DNA from: Salvia splendens
Taxonomy: Eukaryota; Streptophyta; Magnoliopsida; Lamiales; Lamiaceae
Assembly: GCF_004379255.2 (NCBI RefSeq)
Contig: NC_056046.1
Span: 2,604,001 to 2,668,000, forward strand
Length of the DNA stretch: 64,000 bases
Direction: 5' to 3'
A program made the translations under genes and the position numbers. Below, in pieces: positions 62,010-64,000 of this stretch. Numbering within the stretch: the first letter of the stretch is position 1; each line of letters begins with the position of its first letter. Below the pieces are notes generated by a model that saw only the letters and a program-made list of their open reading frames with translations, did not search any database and had not been told where the DNA came from.

Positions 62010-62400
62010 TAGCGTTTAAAATAATGTGAAGCGCCGAAAGTGATTTTATAATTATCATCCAGATAAAAGTTGTTCGAATTTTGTCGAGATTGTCATTTTG
62101 GAAGGTCTAATTCAATGTTTTATACCTTTTTCATTTTAGAGAAAATTCGAATGGATGCTGATTTAGCGTTGAAAATAAGCATAAAGCGCCAAAAGCATCT
62201 TTATGAGTAATAGTCTAGTTAAAAGTTGGCCGAAATTTAAGTCGAGATTGAAATTCAAATCTGTACAAACTGTATGGTTGAAGAATAGTGTGAGCGCCGA
62301 AAGTGATTCTATAGATAATCGTCTAATTAAAAGTTGGCCGAAATTTAAGTTGAGCTTGCAATTCAAACTTTTGCAATTTTTTATTTACTCAAAATTTTAA
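62010..62400. repeat. degenerate tandem repeat, about three units
   Basis: Three diverged units share the order GCGTT-AAAATAA, AAGCGCC-AAAG, GAT-TTATA--TAAT-GTC, AAAAGTTG-CGAA-TTT and GTCGAGATT. Unit starts are near 62010, 62160 and 62285. The last two units are closest to each other (AAAAGTTGGCCGAAATTTAA in both). Confidence 0.75.
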
Positions 62401-63321
62401 GTTGAGATTTTGCAATCTAAATCTAAGTTAATGTTGCTAAGTGTAAAAAGGGTTATTTTGGAATGAATAATTTCGTACTTCTATAATTCAGGTTTCATTC
62501 AATTTTTGAAGATTTAACCTCAATACAAGATTATACTGTAAAAAATTTTACACTCTTCGGTTTGTAGTGATTTACAAAGTGTTTTGAGTTAAGTTGTGAA
62601 GTTAGTTTGAGTTTTAAAGGCAGATTGTGATAATATACTATTCATGATTATGATATTATTAGGGAAGTGATCAAAAATCTTCCGAGCATTAATTTACTTA
62701 CTAATTAAAACGTGACACTTAGAAAAAGATAAAATGAAACGTTATTTAATTCCTAATTAAAGCTTATATTTATGGAAAGACGTTTAATTGATCGCCTAAA
62801 CAAAGGTCTCTTTTAACCGAGTATTCATTAAATATAAAAAATATTTTATAAGGACTTAATTGTCATCATACGATCTTCCTAAATCCTAATTATATATAGC
62901 TCCATTCCGAGACACCAATATTTATTTATTGTTTTTATCTCTCTATTATTGTATCATGACAAAGATATGCATATTTGAAATTTAAGTAACAGGCTATTTT
63001 TTTAAAGTTACGGAATTTAATTACAATTTGACCGAATTTATATTTTTTTTATGATTTGCTTCTTTTTTTTCTATCTCTAGTACTTCATCAATTTTACATA
63101 AAAATTCATTCTCACAACTAATAAGACTATTAATAATAGACAAAAAGAGTAAAAAAAAAAGTAATTACCATCACTCCAAAACAAACATTACCAAAATATT
63201 ACTATCAAACAACATTACAAATTAATCATATGTTTTCCTCCAAAAAAAAGAAGAAAACAACACAATTATATTATAACATCAAATATATAACCACAATCAC
63301 AAGACAAGAAAGATTACTAAT

Positions 63322-63582
63322 TTAAGGAAGAACAGAAGAGTTGAGAGGAAGCTTATTATAACCTGCATAGTGATTACGAATCCTAACGATAGAAACAGCG
63401 CAGATTATGATCATCAGCAACACCCCAACGAGCGAAGAGATCATGGCGGCACCACCACGGTTGCAATAGCTCTCGAATTTGTCGCATATTTTGTTCCACC
63501 GCGCGTGGGAATTCCCGTTCCTCCCTAGCTGCCCCATGAACACCGCCGCGCTTGCGCCACCGGAGACAATAGCTACGTTCAC
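63322..63582 (-). CDS. CASP-like membrane protein (DUF588), last exon only
   Basis: The exon begins after an AG acceptor (TTATAG|GTGAACG) and encodes about 86 residues to the stop. A third membrane-type segment VAIVSGGASAAVFMGQL is followed by the family's extracellular loop pattern W-x2-IC-x2-F-x2-YC (RWNKICDKFESYC). A final membrane helix (MISSLVGVLLMIIICAVSIV) and a short tail follow. CASP-like proteins are four-helix plasma-membrane proteins related to those that mark the Casparian strip. The first two helices must lie upstream, beyond the right edge, since 63600-64000 shows no matching exon; that stretch is probably intron with a GC-rich palindromic insert near 63645-63662. Confidence 0.8.
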   Translation of the reverse strand: MNVAIVSGGASAAVFMGQLGRNGNSHARWNKICDKFESYCNRGGAAMISSLVGVLLMIIICAVSIVRIRNHYAGYNKLPLNSSVLP

Positions 63583-64000
63583 CTATAACTTTAAAAGGTT
63601 AAAAAAAATCCAAGGAGGGGTGAAAAAAATACAAATTGGTTTGGGGGGCTGAAGCTCCCCCAAACACATACCTATGTTCCATTATTATGTCCTACTTTCA
63701 ATTTTTTTTATAAATTTCGATTTTTTTAATTCAATTTTGATTTGTTATATGTTAGTCTATTTTAAGGTAATTAAGTGGAGTTATGATTATTTTTAGTAAT
63801 ATTTATTTTCAAATTTTCCATTTTATAATTGATTGTTATAGTTAATTAATCCAAAATTTGGATATACATAATTTTATAAAATTCTATAAATACTAAATAT
63901 AATTCTCGTTATAAATAGTGAAATTAATAGTGGGACACAATATACTCTAGACAGGGGATCTCATCCAAACCCCCCCAACCCCCGGCCTAAACAATACTAA

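Larger units (their letters stand above)
60158..63321. other. 5' region of the demethylase gene and AT-rich spacer
   Basis: No coding region recognised. The first several hundred bases probably hold the 5' UTR, possible UTR intron and promoter of the JmjC gene. A (TAA)14 microsatellite lies at 61052-61093 and a degenerate tandem repeat at 62010-62400. Confidence 0.55.

Overview
The window is nuclear DNA of a eudicot plant. It has AT-rich intergenic sequence, genes with many short GT-AG introns, and plant-specific families: a patellin, a PLS-class PPR protein, a group IIe WRKY, a bHLH52/53-type factor, a fasciclin-like arabinogalactan protein, a CASP-like protein and a JMJ14/15/18-type demethylase. 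It also carries a Tork/TNT1-like Copia retrotransposon and Stowaway and PIF/Harbinger elements. An asterid, possibly Lamiales, is my guess; the sequence alone does not settle it. Exon borders were read by eye from reading phase, splice sites and family similarity.

Layout. 2.1-3.9 kb: patellin (+). 4.6-10.7 kb: full-length organellar primase-helicase TWINKLE (-), followed at 11.6-14.1 kb by a tandem primase-only paralogue (-). The gap between these two holds two oppositely oriented, decayed pieces of plastid 23S rRNA. 14.7-15.5 kb: bHLH gene copy A (+). 16.6-18.9 kb: intronless PPR gene (-). 19.2-21.5 kb: N-terminal protein methyltransferase NTM1 (+). 21.8-22.1 kb: inverted copy of the patellin 3' UTR. 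22.4-23.4 kb: broken, intron-bearing eIF5B pseudogene (-). 23.6-28.8 kb: complete young Copia element with a 5-bp target duplication. 29.4-31.6 kb: inverted duplicate of the bHLH locus (copy B, -), followed in tandem by a third, exon-1-deleted copy (C). 33.3-35.1 kb: short-chain dehydrogenase (-) with one in-frame stop. 38.3-40.3 kb: WRKY14/35-like (-). 40.3-46.5 kb: gene-poor, with small MITEs. 46.5-48.5 kb: GC-rich, PIF/Harbinger-like element carrying only a Myb/SANT-type ORF. 48.8-51.4 kb: choline/ethanolamine kinase (+). 52.2-53.3 kb: fasciclin-like arabinogalactan protein (+), with a decayed N-terminal copy at 55.0 kb. 56.2-60.2 kb: JmjC H3K4 demethylase (-). 63.3-63.6 kb: last exon of a CASP-like protein (-) whose 5' part is not recognisable in the window.

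The genes do not form a pathway. They act in separate processes: membrane trafficking, organelle DNA replication, transcription, RNA editing or processing, N-terminal methylation, phospholipid synthesis, cell wall and chromatin. The theme of the region is local duplication. It shows tandem TWINKLE/primase, a 2.1-kb inverted bHLH duplication plus a deleted third copy, an inverted patellin UTR, a repeated FLA start, and a repeat family at 29, 51 and 53 kb. Retrotransposon insertion and organelle-DNA capture add to this. I found no CRISPR, operon-like or clearly new enzymatic system. The most unusual items are the primase-only paralogue cut exactly where the helicase part should begin, the palindromic plastid 23S debris beside it, and the ORF1-only Harbinger element.
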